A DNA stretch of 64,000 nucleotides from Siphonodentalium dalli (Eukaryota > Mollusca > Scaphopoda > Gadilida > Siphonodentaliidae): the NCBI GenBank assembly GCA_032622095.1, contig CP136061.1, positions 189,666,369 through 189,730,368 on the forward strand. Direction: 5' to 3'. Positions within the stretch are counted from its first letter, which is position 1, and each line of letters starts with the position of its first letter. The notes below the pieces were generated by a model that saw only the letters and a list, made by a program, of their open reading frames with translations, ran no database searches and had not been told where the DNA came from. A program made the translations under genes and the position numbers. Of this stretch, positions 60,554 through 64,000 are shown in pieces.

Positions 60554-61406
60554 TAGGGGTGCGAGGTTATCACCGGTGCACCGGTGTATCGCGAATCAGT
60601 TCTACGATATACACGCACCGGTTCCATAGCCAAAAAATTGTGCATCGCGATACACAATTTTGTTTATCTATTATCCATTATTCGTTCTTTCAAATTGCTA
60701 TATTCACACCAGAGAATAAGAATTAAAAACAACGGCACGCAAAGAAGCATGATCAAGTCGTTCTACTTCAAAGCGCCGATAAAATAGGTCAGCCACCTGT
60801 TCGTCGGTCATGCGTGTGGGCTTTGTTGTTTTTGTGTAAAGATTGATATACCATTGTCACTGTTGGCACACAGAAGAGTTCGTTCATAGAAATGATGTCG
60901 CCAAAAGCTCAAAATGTACGTCGTGCTAATCATTTGTCGTTCATCGGACTTGAACTGCATATTAGAGAATTAAATCATTCCCGTTAACAGTCATCAATAC
61001 CCAATTGACATAAACGTGTCTCATCACAAGACTCGTAGTAAACCGCGTCAATACAGACAGCGTTCCGAACTTCCGACGTGGTATTTTTGGATTACTCCCC
61101 CTGGACTGTATTTAAATGAATTAAACAACAAACGTGGTATGTTCTTGTACTTGAAAGTCGTGTAATCCCATACGATCTTGGCCTTAAATAAAACATTCCA
61201 ATGAACTGAAGTAGCTGTTATTGAAGGATTAATCAAATTAATGAACCATTAAATAATGACTATGATTGAATATATGTTTTTTTCAACCAATTCATGAATT
61301 CCGTATGAAGGGCTGCATCCAGAAATAATAGGGTATCTTATCTAGATACGTATTGTATCGCAACCCGCATATCGCGATACGACACTGGGTGTACCTCCCA
61401 CCCCTA
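60554..61406. mobile_element. hAT element (853 bp) with perfect 8-bp TSD
   Basis: The ends are TAGGGGTGCGAGGT and TAGGGGTGGGAGGT, with subterminal TATCGCGATA and CACCGGTGCACCGGTG palindromes. An exact 8-bp duplication TCAGTGAT lies at 60546-60553 and 61407-61414. The short ORFs inside are not recognisable as transposase. Confidence 0.88.
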
Positions 61407-62399
61407 TCAGTGATGATAATCCGATTAAAGCAATAAACTTGACAAGTTGGATAGCTGTGTTACAATAGTGATTAATGTTTTCTTAACAAAGACCAGTGGA
61501 GCTTATAATATACACAAACAGGTTATTTAAATACCTGCATTAAAACCAAGTACATGCAATTAATTAACAATGATTGACAGAAATGGTAACTCTCATGATT
61601 TTGGTGTGAGACTCACGATTTCACACCCCTGGTCGTAAAAGCACGTGAGCAGCCGATGTAATTTGCAAACACACAATTTTGACACAAATTAATCCTTTTT
61701 AAATGAGTTTGAATAGTATTTGTTTCTCATGCAGATCTTTGTTTTAGCTAAGAATATTAAATTAAGTACTTTCAATGCACATTCAAAATTTCACAGCTTT
61801 ATTTTGAATAGTAAGCAAGCACGTGCTATTGTTTACATAATAAATCTGCAACTCCCAAACGTAAAAAAGTTGGAATGGGAAACAGAGTTAGACACAAACT
61901 ACTTTAGTAAAATTAAAAATTCATGGAGTTTAAATGCATAGACATTACATTAAAAACACAGCATGCTTTGTTTACATAGGTTATTATTGCATGATTGACT
62001 ATACAATTTGTGGTTGCAAAATGACCTGGCAGAACAAACTAACGACTGATGTCTTCTTGAGACGTACTAGTTCTCATCATAAACTTTGTTGCAAAAAGCA
62101 ATTTGCCGTTTCCAAAAGCACTCAATATGATTAGAATATGTGGACACAGTACACAATGTACATTGTATAATTAAAAATGCCTCGTTAGAACAGTTTTAAG
62201 ACTATATATTTTTTTACAAAACAAGTCAAAATTCCACCGGTAAAATTACCGTAAATCCCAAAGCTAATTTGGTCAAATTTGGAAGGCGACTTCGTTTTCG
62301 CCTTGCAGACATCTGAGGGAGAAGTCTCTGGCGAGAAGGCGAGAACTTCGCCCTGTTGCCTCCTAGCTTGGGGCCTGTCTTTAAGTGTAATGAACTTAC

Positions 62400-62509
62400 A
62401 TGCAGTTTCGAGCTGCCAGATCTCTATGTACAAACTTCAGACTTGCAAGATACTCCATGCCTTTTGAGATATCAACAGCAAAATGTATCAGATCTTTTAT
62501 AGTTGGATT
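62400..62509 (-). CDS. MET: MET-like receptor tyrosine kinase, catalytic-loop exon
   Basis: The 110-bp exon follows a TTTTTCAG acceptor and encodes [36 protein letters not shown] plus two bases of Met. The start NPTxKDLI is specific to MET/RON (human [40 protein letters not shown], from memory). HRDLAARN is the tyrosine-kinase catalytic loop with its base Asp. The donor is GTAAGT. This is the most upstream exon I can find. The N-lobe (glycine loop, VAIK-type lysine), the transmembrane segment and the SEMA/PSI/IPT ectodomain must lie to the right of the window. Joined with the next three exons it gives 741 bases, 246 residues plus stop, with no frame break. Confidence 0.95.
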
Positions 62510-64000
62510 CTGAAAAACGATGACAGTTAATTCATCATAGTTTGACACAGCATGTAAAGAAATTCAAATTATTATTTAAATATTTATAGTGGAGTTGAAA
62601 ATTCACGAAGAAGGGTTACAGTTGTGATAAATCCTGCCATTATACTTTAGGCAGTAGCCTGGTACATGTGTTCAAATTTATAAAATTTAAGCAAATTACA
62701 TACTATATGCTGCAGTAGGTTAATATAATTCAAGCTGATATCAACAAGGAGAATTAGCATTCAAAATCAGCCACAAAGATGAAGTTCTTTCTTGAACAGA
62801 TATATATGAAATTCTCCTTCATTGACGAGTAGTTCCTGGAGGAAATGTTCAGATAATAAGTTCAACAAATACTTGAACTTATTATCTGAACATTTCCCTC
62901 CAATAAATAGGACTCCTTCTTTACTTGTATTATCTGACAATCTGCTTGTTTCTCGGACTCTTCAGATGTATAATAGGCTATTCCAATGTATCGGTTTTTT
63001 AACTGGGTGAGAGAATCCATGTAGTATAGTAAGAGCTAAGTGAAGGCACATTCATTTCCAATAGTTAAAGGGACTTAAGGACTTCTCAATGGGCACATAT
63101 GAAAAGTAATGAACGTCTGTAATTCAACTATATCACCAGGCCTCAGCTCACAACGCGACTCAGGCGAGATTTTCGCCTTACTGTCGCTGACTTCGCCCTA
63201 TCGTCGCTCTAAGGCGAAATCGAAGTCGCCTTCAATTTTAAGGGAATTTTTGTTTTGTTTTTTTCCTTAATTTTTTTTCTAGTTTTTTCCAGACATGTCC
63301 GTATATAGATTAATTGTGGCGGCCATCCCAAAAAGAAACGGACGATGCAGAGACAAAGTCCCAAGTGTTTAAAATAAAATATGACCTATTGTTTTGTGTT
63401 GATAGTCGCGGTTGTTCCCTTTGCGGTAATGAATGTTAATCACGAATGTTTTGACACGCTGAAAACACGATGAGATGTTAGCATCTGTGTTGTTATTGAT
63501 CACCGTGAGTGTCACAAATAAATGTTTTAATTAACTTAAAAGACCGCTGTCCCGCTTTTCAGATATAAAACAAATACGACATTATTAGAGTATGTACCAG
63601 GCGCTTCGGCAGTTCGTTTCGGTAACACGTTGCACTTTTTTAAGAGACCTTGTCACACTTTTTGAAGAGACCGCTTCCGTAAATAAATAAATGTCAAGTT
63701 TATTGCTTTAATCGGATTATACCAGTGATGTTGGCATTAATTAAGGGAGGCCAAAATAAAAGCTTTAGCAATAAAACTAAAAGCTTTTGCAACTCCTTTG
63801 TTAGTTAATCCTTATTGTTTATTTTAGCGGACACCCACATTACAGCCATGACCAAATTAAACTTACAAAGTTACAACTTACATGCATCATGATTCAGACT
63901 GAACAATCTGACAATAGTCAATACTACAAACGTATCTTCCATGCTGCAGTCTAGAAAATAATACTTCTTCCATTTAGTTAAAAAATTAACTACTACTGTA
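62510..64000 (-). other. MET: MET upstream intron, partial
   Basis: No kinase N-lobe motif (for example GDL or a glycine loop) is found on the minus strand. It holds a diverged copy of the TTAA MITE family at about 62815-63040 (CATTGACGAGTAGTTCC, GTTCAGATAATAAGTTCAAC and its inverse) and GCGAAG-rich sequence at 63150-63235. The rest is unrecognised AT-rich DNA. Confidence 0.65.

Larger units (their letters stand above)
58212..62399 (-). other. MET: MET intron (4.2 kb) with two hAT elements
   Basis: Bounded by a GTAAGT donor (62399 downwards) and a TAG acceptor at 58212. It contains hAT elements at 59081 and 60554 and a diverged TTAA-family MITE at about 60138-60385 beginning TTAACTCTTTCTTTACTAAA. 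At 62240-62350 a stretch repeats GCGAAGGCGAC-like motifs also seen near 63150-63230. The remaining parts (58212-59072, 61415-62220) show nothing recognised. Confidence 0.85.

Noticed and set aside
62510-64000. Further upstream MET kinase exons
   Set aside because: No minus-strand stretch resembles the kinase N-lobe or the LPYM..GDL segment that should precede NPTIKDLI.

Overview
This is metazoan nuclear DNA: interrupted genes with GT-AG introns, long AT-rich non-coding stretches, a 9.7-kb satellite array and dense short DNA transposons. A MET-family receptor kinase (absent from flies and nematodes, as far as I know) and the very frequent ACATGTAC motif suggest a marine non-ecdysozoan invertebrate such as a mollusc, brachiopod or hemichordate. 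I cannot name the species.

Only two cellular genes are supported, both on the minus strand. (1) At 24618-28260 lies one huge 5' coding exon of a Flamingo/Starry night/CELSR atypical cadherin: signal peptide, N-terminal region, RIKR furin-type site and nine cadherin repeats, ending at a GTGAGT splice donor. The EGF/laminin-G/GAIN/7TM exons are not visible downstream, so intron 1 probably continues through the left 24.6 kb, including the satellite. (2) At 48567-62509 lie the last four coding exons of a MET/RON-type receptor tyrosine kinase (catalytic loop, activation loop, rest of the C-lobe, tail with a YVNV docking site). They join in one frame to 246 residues; the N-lobe and ectodomain lie to the right of the window. 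CELSR3 and MST1R (RON) are also linked in human 3p21.31, so this adjacency may be an old linkage.

Layout. 1-9680: tandem array of about 200 monomers of 48/49 bp with higher-order structure. 9681-24616: probable CELSR intron 1, with several MITE families, nested insertions and recent local duplications. 24618-28260: CELSR exon. 28261-48530: about 20 kb between the genes, holding a 1.5-kb TTAA-flanked TIR element with a 253-codon ORF, an approximately 285-bp tandem array, TTAA-flanked MITEs, an 8-bp-TSD foldback element and a Harbinger-like element with a foldback element nested in it. 48567-62509: MET exons, with introns holding an approximately 160-bp tandem array split by a young 5'-truncated LINE, and four hAT-like elements with 8-bp target duplications. 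62510-64000: intronic, no exon seen.

No RNA gene, CRISPR array or prokaryotic feature is present. The most unusual items are the TIR element with an unrecognised ORF, the CELSR-MET linkage, the satellite's higher-order organisation, and a MITE 14 bp from the CELSR splice donor.
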